Positions 37,191 to 52,107 of a stretch of 64,000 nucleotides of DNA are shown piece after piece; positions within the stretch are counted from its first letter, which is position 1, and each line of letters begins with the position of its first letter. This DNA is from Urechis unicinctus. Its lineage: Eukaryota > Annelida > Polychaeta > Xenopneusta > Urechidae. The notes beneath the pieces were generated by a model. That model ran no database searches. It saw only the letters and a list, made by a program, of their open reading frames with translations, and was not told where the DNA came from. The stretch lies in assembly GCA_034190875.2 (NCBI GenBank), contig CM067348.1:44589605-44653604 (forward strand), in the 5' to 3' direction. The position numbers and the translations under genes are program-made.

Positions 37191-38604
37191 TGTACAAAAT
37201 AAAAATGCAGTTTCAATTGCTGGCTGGCTACTTACTCAAACACCGAATATGACCACATTTTCACACTAAGCTGATATAATGGACCACCGTTATTACCACA
37301 TAACTCAGAAAAAAACGTCACATGCTATTAACATTAAACTTTCTTATATCCCAAAGTTGATTGGCAAAATCATCATCTGCTTCCTAAGGTGTTACCATGG
37401 TGGAACTGCAGTGCATGACTGCTGTTGCAATCTGTGTTATATGTCTCAATACAACCTGATCTAAAGGTAGTGAACTTTATATAATTCAAGGTATTAAGCT
37501 ATATTTATGGCAAGAATCAAAAGTGGTAAGGTGCTAAAACGCACATCGAGACTAGTTGAATAACGTATTCAAAATGTACGTGGTCCATGTGAACATTCGA
37601 TGCATGGTATTATTGTTCCATACATGTCACGATGAGTTTCGTTAAATATTCACAGATAACTTAAATATCTTAAACAACACAGATGTTTTGCAGTTTTCCT
37701 ATCTACTATTTTCATGTTGGTGCCATTCGCAAACATGCGATACTTTGGGAAGATCATTTACGTACAACGATCAACAATGGACCAAGAATCAAACTTGAGG
37801 TACACCACAGTTAACATACATCTTATAAGACGAATTTTGTGAGTGTCTTCATAAGTAACTTGTTGACAAAAGGATAATGTACGAACTGCCCATTATTGCA
37901 GCATCTCCGTATTTGTATATTGGAACTACTCTTGCGTTCCGATGGCACGTGTCCCTGGTCAGATCATAAATTCATTATATGTGTTGGAGTGGCGGCTACT
38001 GAAATTCTTGCCTCCATTCGTATCTAAAATTGCTTGTAAAACTTTGCTTTGCTGGTTAGCTTTAGAAAAAACATTTCTATTATTATTGTTCATATAATAT
38101 ATACGATTTTAGAAGTTTGTCGACGGTAATATCATGCTGGAGATCCATACACCAATTATTAATTTTTGGGAAGGCATGCAAATATGTTGCAAAATACGGT
38201 TTCACCTGCCTACATTATCTGCTACGGAGGATTTGTTGTTGTTGATGTTTACCCTGCTCTAATGCAGCTGTGACAAATCAAAAAGTGCTGACAATTTAGT
38301 AAAATACATACTGAATTGAACGTCTATCAAATTTGCTGGTGTATTTGCGTTTTCAATATTTTATGGATGAAATTCAGAAAGTTTTCTGCATTCAGAATTA
38401 TGCTTATGTATGTTGGTCTGCAATAAATTATTTGTCATTCATATTATAAGACAAGTCAATTACATGATGCTTCCAAATAAGTATTCATGGGTTATCATAA
38501 GTGGCTAGAATGACAATTAATCAAGTATTTTGGCCAACAAAAATATTTCTTAGCGATGCCTTGGCCTATACCACTGTGTCACGTTATATCAATAAAGCAA
38601 CTCA

Positions 38605-38805
38605 AACAATGTGCAAGCTCAGGAAGTGTGGTTCCTTCAACGTAAAGTATGTGTCATCAATCAAGCTATCATAAAGTAGCAACTTCTAAGGCTGGCTTTC
38701 GGACCCGCAGTAAAATAGTCTATAATTTCTACAGGTTCGACACCTGCTTAGTTCATCGTTGCTAACATTTGCCGTTGATGTAGTGTTGATTTAACCGAAA
38801 GCAAG
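38605..38805 (+). repeat. Diverged duplication, copy 2
   Basis: Relative of 36935-37190, about 1.7 kb downstream. Both probably belong to an old interspersed or tandem family. Confidence 0.45.
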
Positions 38806-41318
38806 TGATATCCATAGTATATGGGTATAACCTATGGGCACTTTGCACACTCATCGAGTGTTAGCATGCAACAATATAACACCAGTTGATGTTATATTTC
38901 ATATCTGGTTCACTTCCTGTTTTAATGGCAAACAAACTGCCGGTTAAGTATTTACAATCCTATATGCGATTCAATTAATGACGAACATTCGGACATGTCA
39001 TCTTTCTGGGACAACATTGCATCTGAAATAGGTTACCTCGTTATATATGACACCATAGGAAGTAAAGCAGATCAGAATTAACTACTCAGACCGCTGTAAG
39101 CTCTTTCAGAAAATGATACCGGTGATGATTAAGTCAATACTACTTCTCTGTGCTCTTGATCATGCGTTGAAGTAAATTAATAAGGGTAGTCTAGGTCGCG
39201 AAATTGATTTTGTTTCATGTGCTGCTATGGTCAATGTTTGCCGATTAATTTTACAAGATAAAATCAACTATAGAGCTTATAATATAATGACCGTTGATCG
39301 GACGAATGCCTAACTATGATGTGGCGAAGAACGTCACCTTGTTTCCTGGACCAGGTTTGTAGGAGCATTAAAATCGACACAAAGGAATTAACAAGTTTTA
39401 TCTCACTAATCTCTCAAAGATAGATAGCACTTGCGAGACATGTCTATAAACTGCTTTTTGGGTGCAAAAAACATAGTTGTGTGTTAAAGTTCGATCGAGC
39501 ATTAAAGCCAGTTAGAGATCACGCCAATTTCAGGAACAAGTGATCATGAGGTTCTTTTAATTGGCATATCTGAAGTTAGCTTCATATGTTCATTATCTAC
39601 GCCCATTATTAATGTCCGGTGATGATAAGACGTTAATTTAACATTCACATCAATGTCGATAATCCATATGTGGGAACAACTACTTTCGATATAATAAGAA
39701 GCCACGTCAATATTTTGATTTGAACCCTCTGAAGCATTTTTAACGTAAAATTAAAAATCTATCTATGACCAAGCATTTCTGTAACATCAAGATTTCGGCA
39801 CTATACCTACTGATAATGACGCACTGTTGTCGTCCTTTCGTGTCTCTTGTCAACTTGGAATTATTTATTATGCATAAAACTACTAACAGTAATATTATTT
39901 AGATATACAGCAGCAATTGTTGTTGTTTGTCTTTAAGACAAACATAAGCGGCATTGTTTCATTTGTAATACGATTTGCCTACAGGTAAGTAATAAACTTG
40001 TAAACCTTGAGCTGGTCGTGATTCCTAATTTAAGCAAAGTTGCTCTGGCATCTAATTGTGCCGATGTTGGCCATGTAGGGGTCCATCATATATTAACAAC
40101 ACCATTCAATGTATTGAGGTGGTGGTGGGATACATTGTTTGGGATATTCTTTAAAGCCCCGTTTCTGACCTGGCGGATGAGTTTAAAATACTGAGATTCC
40201 GTGATAATTGCTCATCAAGCGTAATAGGCAAAGATCAAGTTTCTTATATTATCAGCTCTGTGTCAGAATGGGTAACGGCCACTATATTTAATTTAAGTGT
40301 CTAAATAAATTGCGTTTACATATTTTCATGTACTAATATAATAACAAACTGTCTTATGCCGCAGAATTCTAACGGAATTTGGGGTGTCAATAAAATAACA
40401 TAATACAGTCGTCTTTGGAATCTTCTTGGCATTAGACTGGTGGTCGATAAATGCTTATAAACGGTAGCGGATCGGTCATTAAACTGGGTGAGTACATTAC
40501 TTAACGTCTTATGAAAAGAGAGGTCATGGGCGAATATGGCGAGTAGAGTATGATGAAAAACTGTACCCGATGATTTCGAAACTTTAATGCATGTGTCTAA
40601 TTCCCTATATCCCCAAAAAGCGTTCGTTGCACACAGCAACTTTACTGAATCGTGAGATCATTCGGGTCCTCCACACATATTTATTCGGGCTATTGCTACT
40701 CTAAGCACCCTTATATAAAAATGACCTTATTAAGTTTGAAATACCATGCATCATCGCACTAATGCTAATTGGGACACTTAACGGTTAACGAATCAACTTA
40801 TTAAGCGTCATATCATGTTTGATATAAAACGACTGTGACGGACTTCAAATTCGTCTTTCTTAACTACAGAGACTCTGAATTATAATTGAATGCATATATG
40901 TAAAACCATCTGTTAAGCAGTTCTTTGTTTTTGTTCAGATGTGCTTCTTATATATCGTGTTGGCAACTATATAAGCACACTCGTAAGGCAGTTCCGCATC
41001 AATATAATGATATTGATCAAGCACAACTGTGAACAGTCCGCATTGATGCCAATCACGTAATATACTCTTTATTTATTCGTCATGTGAATACACATCAGTG
41101 TGCAATTTATAGCACTTGCAATTTACCACATTATTTCATTGCCATACTGTTCGGCAGCGTACTATGCATATCTCGTAAGTATTCCGCAAACCCGCTTTCC
41201 ACTTTCCCTGAAAGCCAGAAGCTATTACAGACTAAAGGTGTTTTTGTTTATGTCAGCATATCATGAATATTTCGGACGTTTGCTCATTATTGTTCAAATA
41301 TATAACTACCGCTATATC

Positions 41319-41376
41319 CATGATGCTGCATGCCTTCCATGAGTCTACATGATGCTGCATGCCTTCCATAAGTTTG
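41319..41376. repeat. 29-bp tandem duplication
   Basis: CATGATGCTGCATGCCTTCC followed by ATGAGTCTA, then the same 20-mer and ATAAGTTTG. Period 29. Confidence 0.85.
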
Positions 41377-41972
41377 CACATATCAGCAAATAAATCTTCA
41401 GTTTGGCTAACGAATTTGTAAGCCAGTTTATTAGTATGGAAAGGCATACTTACCATGTTTGCTATAAAACAAATCTACGCTCCCCATTGTAAATCGGCCA
41501 TTCGAAAGTAGAGCAATACTAATCGACACAAATTAAATGGTTTGTACACTCCTAAAGGAAATATAGACTGGTCCCCTGGCACGCCTACATGTTGTCAACA
41601 TATATGACACATTTTCTTATAATTATATCAAACGAGGTAATTACTTACAGGAACAGATAATAAATGTAAGCCAGAACATGTATAAGCAATATTTAATGTT
41701 GTTCTGAGATACATTTTTTATACGACTCAGCGGAGGTCAGGTTATTCGTATGTAAAATACAAAGAAAACATTCCGTTACAAAATTATAATATGTCAAGTG
41801 GATTGAGATGTGACATAATCGTTCAAGGACAATATTGTGCATTTAAATACCACGACACAGTCTTAGATTTACGTTTCATCATATAATAAAATGCCATGTC
41901 TATGTTGATCATATCTTTTGACTATAGTTGGCTATAAGTGCAAACTTAAACTTTCGATAACGGATCTGAAAA

Positions 41973-44867
<2,895 letters not shown>

Positions 44868-44870
44868 TTA
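44868..44870 (+). other. Possible target-site duplication TTA, left
   Basis: TTA immediately before GCAGGC, matched by TTA at 53361-53363 after GCCTGC. Three-base TWA duplications are the PIF/Harbinger rule. A three-base match has a 1 in 64 chance of being accidental. Confidence 0.4.
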
Positions 44871-45273
44871 GCAGGCTTCACATCAGCCGTGCGATTATTA
44901 TGTCGCACGATTTCACAAGTCCGAGACCCCGTAGACAGAACGCAGACAAATTCGCAATGCATCCAGACATGTCCACACAGGTCGTGTACATTGCAAGGCA
45001 GCAGTACGATGCTTGCACGGTTGTCTCACGGGTCGCACGATGTTCGCAGCTTGAACGTAGGAAACATTTCGTACATCAGTCTCAAGATTGCCGTGCATCA
45101 GCCGTACACATTTGCAAGACTGACGCAGGGCTGTTGCAAGAATTCGCAAAAGATTCTTGCGTTGTGCGTTCATCGTACAAATTCGTCCCATGTGACAGTA
45201 TAAATACAAAGGTAAGTGCAAACAGCCGTCACATCTTCTTCAGAGTTTGTCGTAAACACATCTCGTCTTTGAA

Positions 45274-46084
45274 ATGGATATTCTTCCACGAAGATTGCGT
45301 GTGGTCGAACTGAGAAGAATACTGCTAGACGAAGAAGGGCGTCATGAAGCACTTCTGATACTACTTATCCGTGAGCAACTTCGTCAAAGAAGGCGAGAGA
45401 GGCATTGGTGGGTAAAACCCTGGATTGAGCGTCGTCGGCTGTTTGGACAGTACCACACCCTCTTTCAGGAGCTAGAGATAGAGTCCGAGGGCGACTACAT
45501 GAATTAGATCAGAATGAGCCGCAACATGTTTGCCGAGCTGCTGCTACGGGTCACCCCGCGCATCACAAAATCTAGAAGGCATGTACAAATTGGATTTTTT
45601 TTAAATGTAACTTAAATGTGCAATATATGTAGTTTCTGTTTTATAAATAGCGACCTTTAATTTTCTATTCACGATTTTGTTTACAAGATCCCTGAATTCA
45701 TTGAGTCCAGGGAGCAGTTGTTGATCACGTAATGTACAATATATGCAGTTTATGTATGATTTATAGCAACCTTTAATTTTCATTATACGGTTTTGTTTTG
45801 CAGGGGCCGTGGTTCCATTGAGTCCGGGGAGAAGTTGGTGATAACGCTTCGCTTTCTGGCCACCGGAATGAGTTTCATGTCCTTACAGTACGGATTCAGG
45901 GTTGCACACAACACTAACTCACTCTTTGTCCCTGAAGTGTGTCAGGCGATTTATGACGAGTACAGAGAGACGCTCTTCATCTTGCCATCTACCCATGACC
46001 AATGGCGTGAACTTTCGCAGGGATTCGGCTACAGGTGGAACTTCCATCATGCTTGTGGTGCCATAGACGGTAAACATGTCGCAA
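45274..46084 (+). pseudogene. Harbinger transposase, N-terminal half (left-arm copy)
   Basis: First exon from ATG 45274 encodes a basic leader (MDILPRRLRVVELRR), then the conserved NMFAELLLRVTPRITK segment. An in-frame TAG at 45505-45507 interrupts it where a large hydrophobic residue is expected. After an intron with acceptor near 45803, the frame resumes with GSIESGEKLVITLRFLATG and runs to CGAIDGKHVAIK, which carries the first catalytic Asp. It stops at the TTAA (46085-46088), where the TTAA-element end begins. The C-terminal half (second Asp and Glu) is absent from this copy. The 3' part of the intron is itself a diverged duplicate of the acceptor region and exon start. Confidence 0.85.
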
Positions 46085-46088
46085 TTAA

Positions 46089-46537
46089 AGTGCCTATCGC
46101 ACGAAAAATCATGTCATTTTTTTCGCCAGATAACAGAAATATAACCCAGAAGTACCTATTCTGTCTATGTGTCAATTGTCAAAGTGCGCGCTTTCTGATC
46201 AAATTCGACTTTAAAGATGAATTCGGCGTATCGAGCCGACAAGCTCATGAATAATTCATCGCCTCCGCGTGACGTCAGGTCCGGGAATGTTTTTGTTGCG
46301 AGGCGCAATCTGCACTACGTTTAGCATTAGCGAGAAATGGCTGCTGAAATTTCGTTATTTCATCACTTCAGGAGAGCAACGAAAAGACATGGTATGGCAC
46401 AGGTCATTCGCAAACTATCGCTGCTTCGGCAGAGCAAGTTTTGTCTTACAGATTCGATCCAGAAATGAGCGAATCCGACGTCTCCGATGAGAGAAAAAAG
46501 ACACTGGCGATGTCACTTCTGGGTCTGGGTCTCAAGC
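46089..46537 (+). mobile_element. Terminal fragment of TTAA element (left-arm copy)
   Basis: Begins AGTGCCTATCGCACG directly after TTAA, like the full element at 49273-52107. Only 449 bases are present before the arm ends. In the right-arm copy a short frame (ATG at 51872) stays open across the same sequence; here a one-base deletion breaks it. Confidence 0.85.
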
Positions 46538-47759
46538 AGAGAACGGCAGTTGGCAAGGTGTATAAGCAGAAGTCGGGACAGGCTCCGGAGACGCTGACTC
46601 AGCGTAAGGCCTGGCAGGTGAAGGCCTTCACCTTCCTCAAGGAGCACATCACACCGCGGTCGTATACTGTAGAGTCGACATTGGTAAGCATTTGCAGTCA
46701 AATTTGTCCTGTTCATTGCCCATTTTATTTATTTAGGGCACTTTAATCCTTTCTGCTTTATGCTTACAGATTCCAAATACAGGGCGCTCGGTATCTTGTC
46801 CCTCGAATGTGGACAGCGGAGAAGACAGTTCCGCAGTGAGCGTCTGCGATGCCAAGTCGGAGAACAGCACGTCAGCCGTAGCGAGGACCTTCTCTGCACA
46901 GCCCAAGAAGAAGACTCGGCGTTTGGACGACGCACTACTTGACTACCTCAGCCGGCCACGCCCTTACGATAACATAGCGCAACAGGTATGGGGGTATCTC
47001 TTTTCTACATTATACGTTTACAAGCGCAATCCTAGACAGACATCTTTATAATTGTTGTTGTTCTTGTTGGAGTTGGTTGTGGTAATGGTGTTGTCGTTCT
47101 GTTTGTATTTACTAAATACTCGTCGTTTATTACATATATATCAATCCCTTCAAATTTTCAAAACATTATTTTTGTGAAAGTCCCAATATTTTAATCTATT
47201 GTAACACCCATTTGTCTTCTGTCCCCAGATGGAGAGCCTCACAGCACCCCATGACGAGAGAGCAGCGTTTGGCCAATGGCTCCAGTCACGGATAGCGAAG
47301 GTGCCAGACGAGAGGTGGGATCAGTTTCAAAGAGCAGCCTTTAACTTAGTATTGACGTGGACTCGCCCCATGTCAGAGGCATCCCATAACCAGACCCAGC
47401 AGTACGCACAGGGCTACACACAGCCAAACCAGCAGTATGCTCAGGGCTACATCCAGTCGTACGAGCCATATCAGGGCTTCATCCCACAGTTCCCGCAGAG
47501 GAAGTCACAGGGCATAGCGCAACAGGTCCAACCACAAGTGCCACCACGGGTAAAGAGCACCCCTCCAGTCTGGAATATGTTGTTGCTTTATGTTATACGC
47601 CCATGATTTGCAGACTCTCGCTTGACCTTAACCGTGTTTTGTCTTTTTCTGCTCCAGGTGACTGAGATCAGCTTAGCACCGGGGGGTTTTCTGCAAGATA
47701 TGCAGACGCCACCGGAAGTCGATACCACAGAGACAGGAGAGGATGTTGCAAACGAGTGA
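46538..47759 (+). pseudogene. MADF/BESS-like Harbinger partner gene, 5'-truncated
   Basis: Four exons remain: up to 46683, 46770-46985, 47229-47549 and 47658-47759, all with GT-AG junctions and consistent phase. The first piece (KSGQAPETLTQRKAWQVKAFTFLKEHI split over 46568-46680) matches the end of a MADF domain (K.SG...W...FL...I.PR). A basic KKKTRR stretch follows, then a BESS-like FGQWLQSRIAKVP...FQRAAFNLVL segment and a Gln/Tyr/Pro-rich tail. MADF-type proteins bind the element ends with the transposase. The front half of the MADF domain is missing, replaced at 46537 by the inverted arm. The frame remains open across the junction by chance (frame from 46441). Confidence 0.75.
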
Positions 47760-47964
47760 AGTGCTTTTGGTGATGGCAGCAAGTAGTGCCACCGGGTCAC
47801 GCAACTTTGTTGTTTAGTTAATATGACTTTTATCCTGTTTCATGTATGTACAAATGTACAGTGTTATAAAGTTTGTTTCTGTTGTTGACTTTGTTTTGCG
47901 TTTTCTGCCTATTTTAATCTGAATAAAAACAGCATTAAACAAAGCATAATTATACTGTTTATTA

Positions 47965-48335
47965 GCTCACCTGAGCACAAAGTGCCCAAGGTTATAGCTG
48001 TTATAGCTGTTATGGCTGTTGTGATCGCTCTATGACGTCGTCTGTCGTGCGTCGACAACAATTTGACTACACTCCCAAGGTCACAATTTGGACCCAATGT
48101 TTATGATACTTGATCACAATATTTGTCTCTACAAAATCGAGACCAATGTCATTACTGGGTCTTTTAGGGTCAAAATCTAGGTCACTAGGCTAAATCACAG
48201 AAATACATTGTTAACACACAATATATCACAATTGTGACCTAATGGTTGTGAAACCTGGTCACAATGATTGTCTCGGTAAAATCCGCCATATCTTTGATGC
48301 AATAATTTGAATAAATGCTTTAGGACTCAGGTGAG
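47965..48335. mobile_element. Short CTCACCTGAGCAC-ended repeat (bivalve-type, MITE-like)
   Basis: Begins GCTCACCTGAGCACAAAGTG and ends GGACTCAGGTGAG, giving imperfect terminal inverted repeats. Internal phrases (GTCGTCTGTCGTGCGTCG, GGTCACAATTTGG.CCCAAT, GTCTCTACAAAATCGAGACC, TAGGTCACTAGG) match a repeat I remember as very common in bivalve genomes. Non-coding, 371 bases. It inserted between the two convergent Harbinger genes. Confidence 0.75.
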
Positions 48336-48577
48336 AGTGTCTCGTTTATTATCACAAGCACAATGGGTTTAAAACATTCAGATAGGAAAGCAATAACATG
48401 GTAATTTGCGTAAAGTGTCTTAAGCATATGCTGCTAAACTAAATTCTAGATAATTATGTTGTATGTGGTCATTATAAGGAAATTTGCTTTAAAATATACA
48501 CAAAGTTTGTGCATTATAATTGGTATTTTAGCTTTATGAAGTTTCTCAGATCATGACACAGATGCTGCTAGTCTTGT

Positions 48578-49268
48578 TTACACAATTTGGTCCTGCCATG
48601 GTAGCTTTACCGCTGGGTTGTTGTTGAAATAGGCACAAAGATAGTCTCTTTGTATTTTCGATTCACGTGTTACGAGGGGGCCTCTCCGCTGCTGTCCATC
48701 AAGAAGCTGGCGTCCTTGACGCCAAGCACCGAAGATAACGTTCCCTTGCTCATCCTCGTGGTCAACCTCGGGCAGCTGAAGGGCTGGGGCTCTGGTCCGC
48801 ATCCAGTTGTGCAACGTAACAACACCCCATACAATGTTGATAGTACTGGCTGCGCTGCATTGCATGGTCGTCAGCAAACATCTCCACCGGTGCGCCAAGA
48901 TACCAAAGGCATTCTCCACGACACGTCTGGCCCGGGACTGCCGATAGTTGAACACTCTTTGTTCATGTGTCATTCCTCTCATAGAGTACGGCTTCATCAG
49001 CCAGGTTCGAAGCGGGAAAGCGTCATCTCCTAGTATGAAGTATGGGATGTTGCAGTCTCCCTGAGGGAGAGGCTCGGCCAGAGGGAAACCGAGTTGCTCG
49101 AGAGCGGCCCGGAGAGAGGAATCACGGAAGATGCCAGCATCGGACGCCGACCCCTCGCTTCCCACACTTGCCCACAGGAACTTATACTCCGCATCCACAA
49201 CACCCAGCAGCACAATGGAGCAAAACTTTTTGTAGTTGAAGAATTCGCTCCCGGACTGACGCGGCTTC
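48578..49268 (-). pseudogene. Harbinger transposase, C-terminal half
   Basis: Read leftward from the TTAA at 49269-49272. The frame continues the N-terminal half at 52112-52922 across the inserted element. It shows SGSEFFNYKKFCSIVLLGVVD, the second catalytic Asp in ILGDDAFPL, and the Glu in RRVVENAFGILAHRWR, all PIF/Harbinger DDE hallmarks, and ends at 48578. This half has no stop or frameshift. Together with the other half it would be one leftward gene of ordinary length. Confidence 0.9.
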
Positions 49269-49272
49269 TTAA

Positions 49273-52107
49273 AGTGCCTATCGCACGGTTTTAGGTACTT
49301 CGCTGAAATCAATTCATCATGTGATCAACAAACTCAAGCTGGTCCAATAACCGTCGCATCTGATCAGTTAAGGCCAAAATTTGATAAAATGTCAGTTCAA
49401 ATGAGCGCGCCCGACAAAACGCTGCGGCAGCCATTATCTAGGTCAACCATGCGTGTGACGTCAGGTAAGGGAGGCCGTAATTCTCAGAGACGCACGGAGT
49501 TCCCCGTTGTTTACATTGTTGGAGTTTGTCTCTCGCTTTTGGGATTTTGGATCGTTTTTAGCCATCTTGTGACCGCCTGAACGCGATGGTTAATGGTTGT
49601 TGTGATAGGGGCTGCTCGCGTACCAGTCGGGACGGCGTGAGCTTGTTCAGGTTTCCTGGTAAGGACGATTTAAAAAAAACAATGGATTGGCCAGGTACTC
49701 GCTAGCTCCGGTCGTAACGGTAACATGAATTTATACGTCTACTCAGAGAAGAGCTTGGTTGGATACCACGACGTAAGCGTGTTATGAAGGAAGCTGCTGT
49801 GCCTACTCTTTTTGCGAAGGCCTCTGCTGTCAAGCAATCAAGAAAGGATGGTGAACCCCTCCCACCCCAGCCCAAGATAAGCACACCTGCCTTTATCAAG
49901 AGAGAGAAGCACAGGGTGAAATTTGATGACTTTCTTGTTGTATTAGTATTGAATAAATAGTCCATTATCTTGTTATGTTGATGGTATGGTTGCCAGGCAA
50001 GTATCATTCTTATGATATAATATTTTGCTTTTTACAGTGCTCCTTCATGGCAGTGTTTGTTTTTAAATTTGCGAGTCATTAAATTAGTTTACATGTGCTG
50101 ATATGCCAAATATATGTAGGTCATGTATAATTAATTCATTGTATCACAGATATCAGAGAACAAGAGACAACAAAAGCTGGGGATCCAGTCTTCAAGCTAA
50201 GATATCCCAAGTTTAAGCAGGGGCATATTGTCACTTAAGTAGCAACAAAGGCAACATTTGGTGAATATTTTTACTGATATATAAAATGTAAACAACAACA
50301 AATTCAATTACCATGGGGGTATAAGGTTATAAGCAACAGTCTGGTGTGCAAGCTGTGACTTGATTCCTGTTATGTTTCAAAGTATGTTGAGTGCCTGATG
50401 GCTGAGTTCTGGCTGGTTTGCTATGAGCCAACCCTGCCCAAGACAGAAGCACCACCTCCAATGTGTGCAGATGCGATGAGACCAGATCCACGACAAGCCA
50501 TTGAGGCACACCAGAGTAGGTTCTGCATGTATCAAGACAAGTCCTAGGTGAGTGGAGGATAGAGGAATCCTTGATAGTCTGGTGCTGGGAAGTTATCTTA
50601 TATTGTTGTAACAGCGCAGACTGATAACGGAACTCTATCTTTTGTCCAAGATGTCCCCAGCACCAGCGAACAAACTGCCTGTATGCAGTATACCTGTAAC
50701 GCCTGTAAAATAACCATGTGACATTGTTGATTTAACCATGCTTGAATATTTTTTGTCATACCAGTATCAATAAGTATAATTAAATCGCAAATAATTACTG
50801 ATAGCCTTCGTACAGATTTATGTGTAAATAATAGAAAACATTGTCACCTTTGTACAACATTATCTGACATGTGCCTGTGCTGTTGTCTGTAGGAGAAATA
50901 TCCCACTTGCAAGGCCCAAGGGTTCAAACAGATTGGGCTGAAACCAGGATGCTGGGTTATGCCACCAATGGGAATGGGGCTGTTCTCTATTGAGGTCATG
51001 ACTCAAGGAATTTCCACACAGCACACAGATTCTTCCACACAATCACCTGTAACATGATGTAATGATGGGAATACGAATGTATGTAATAAAGGATGACATA
51101 TTGTATGGCAAATATGTTTTAGCCTCTGCATTCATAGAAACTCTGATGTAACACTGACCAAGATGATAATATAATACCATAATCTGCACCTCCTAAAGTC
51201 CAGTTATACATTCATTTATGGGCTAACTGACAATCCTATGAGAAAACAGCTGTGGTACTTGCTCTCCTATATATATTCTACCTCAGAATCAATCTACATC
51301 AACTTTTAAAAATATTGTAATCAGCCCTTGATAATGATCTCTATTTATTAACAGCCGTCCGAAATTATTTTGTTTGCAATTCGTGTGGATGAGCATTTAC
51401 TTTGTAAACATGAACACTTGCAACCATTTGATTTGATAAAAACTTTGTGGTATCTCATACCTGCTGTCTGATATGGAATAATTATTTGCTGCAAAGCTCT
51501 GTTGTATAGTCTACTGTTATGAAAAGAGCTTAAATATTTTGTTGGTGAAATTTATGGATTTACTTCGTTACACGCCAACACATATATGATGAACTGGTGC
51601 ACAAGCAGTATCAGACATAGCTTACCAAGCATTGTTCTGAAGCAGCCCTATGTCCTGGGCAGGATGACCCGCTTGAGACCCAGACCCAGCAGTGACATCG
51701 CCAGTGTCTTTTTTCTCTCATCGGAGACGTCGGATTCGCTCATTTCTGGATCGAATCTGTAAGACAAAACTTGCTCTGCCGAAGCAGCGATAGTTTGCGA
51801 ATGACCTGTGCCATACCATGTCTTTTCGTTGCTCTCCTGAAGTGATGAAATAACGAAATTTCCAGCAGCCATTTCTCGCTAATGCTAATCGTAGTGCAGA
51901 TTGCGCCTCGCAACAAAAACATTCCCGGACCTGACGTCACGCGGAGGCGATGAATTATTCATGAGCTTGTCGGCTCGATACGCCAAATTCATCTTTAAAG
52001 TCGAATTTGATCAGAAAGCGCGCACTTTGACAATTGACACATAGACAGAATAGGTACTTCTGTTATCTGGCGAAAAAAATAACATGATTTTTCGTGCGAT
52101 AGGCACT
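49273..52107. mobile_element. TTAA-flanked element with THAP gene (Kolobok-like)
   Basis: 2835 bases bounded by AGTGCCTATCGCACG and its reverse complement, with TTAA on both sides (49269-49272 and 52108-52111). Removing it together with one TTAA leaves the Harbinger transposase in frame (…AIK next to KPRQ…), so this is a precise insertion. TTAA targets plus a THAP-domain gene point to the Kolobok superfamily rather than piggyBac. No complete transposase core is seen, so it is either degenerate or non-autonomous. Confidence 0.8.
49586..50550 (+). pseudogene. THAP-domain gene fragments
   Basis: ATG at 49586 starts MVNGCCDRGCSRTSRDG followed by SLFRFPG, the C2CH start of a THAP DNA-binding finger. 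A second piece near 49760-49957 contains KRVMKEAAVPTLFAK, the AVPTLF motif that ends THAP domains, then a proline/lysine-rich linker. Two further exon-like pieces are at about 50166-50238 (DPVFKLRYPKFKQG) and about 50384-50548 (YVECLMAEFW, then PPPMCADAMRPDPRQ and AHQSRF). The THAP middle (W, C..H spacing) is damaged and exon borders are uncertain. It is probably the DNA-binding part of the element's own protein or a captured host-type THAP gene. Confidence 0.6.

Larger units (their letters stand above)
44871..46537 (+). repeat. Left arm of long inverted repeat
   Basis: Inverted copy of 51671-53360. It holds the Harbinger terminal region, the front of the transposase gene, a TTAA, and the first 449 bases of the inserted TTAA element. 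It ends at CTGGGTCTCAAGC, exactly where the MADF-like reading frame begins. Differences from the right arm include a 40-base gap near 45160, a 13-base insertion near 46140 and a one-base deletion in GCTGCTG-AAAT near 46340, so the copying is not very recent. Confidence 0.9.

Noticed and set aside
44900-45313. Open frames of about 100-140 codons in the Harbinger subterminal region
   Set aside because: They lie over repeated binding-site-like motifs upstream of the transposase ATG, appear in several frames and both strands, and have no known domain.
49273-52107. piggyBac assignment based on TTAA flanks alone
   Set aside because: The THAP motifs and the AGTGCC end fit Kolobok better, and no piggyBac transposase piece is visible.
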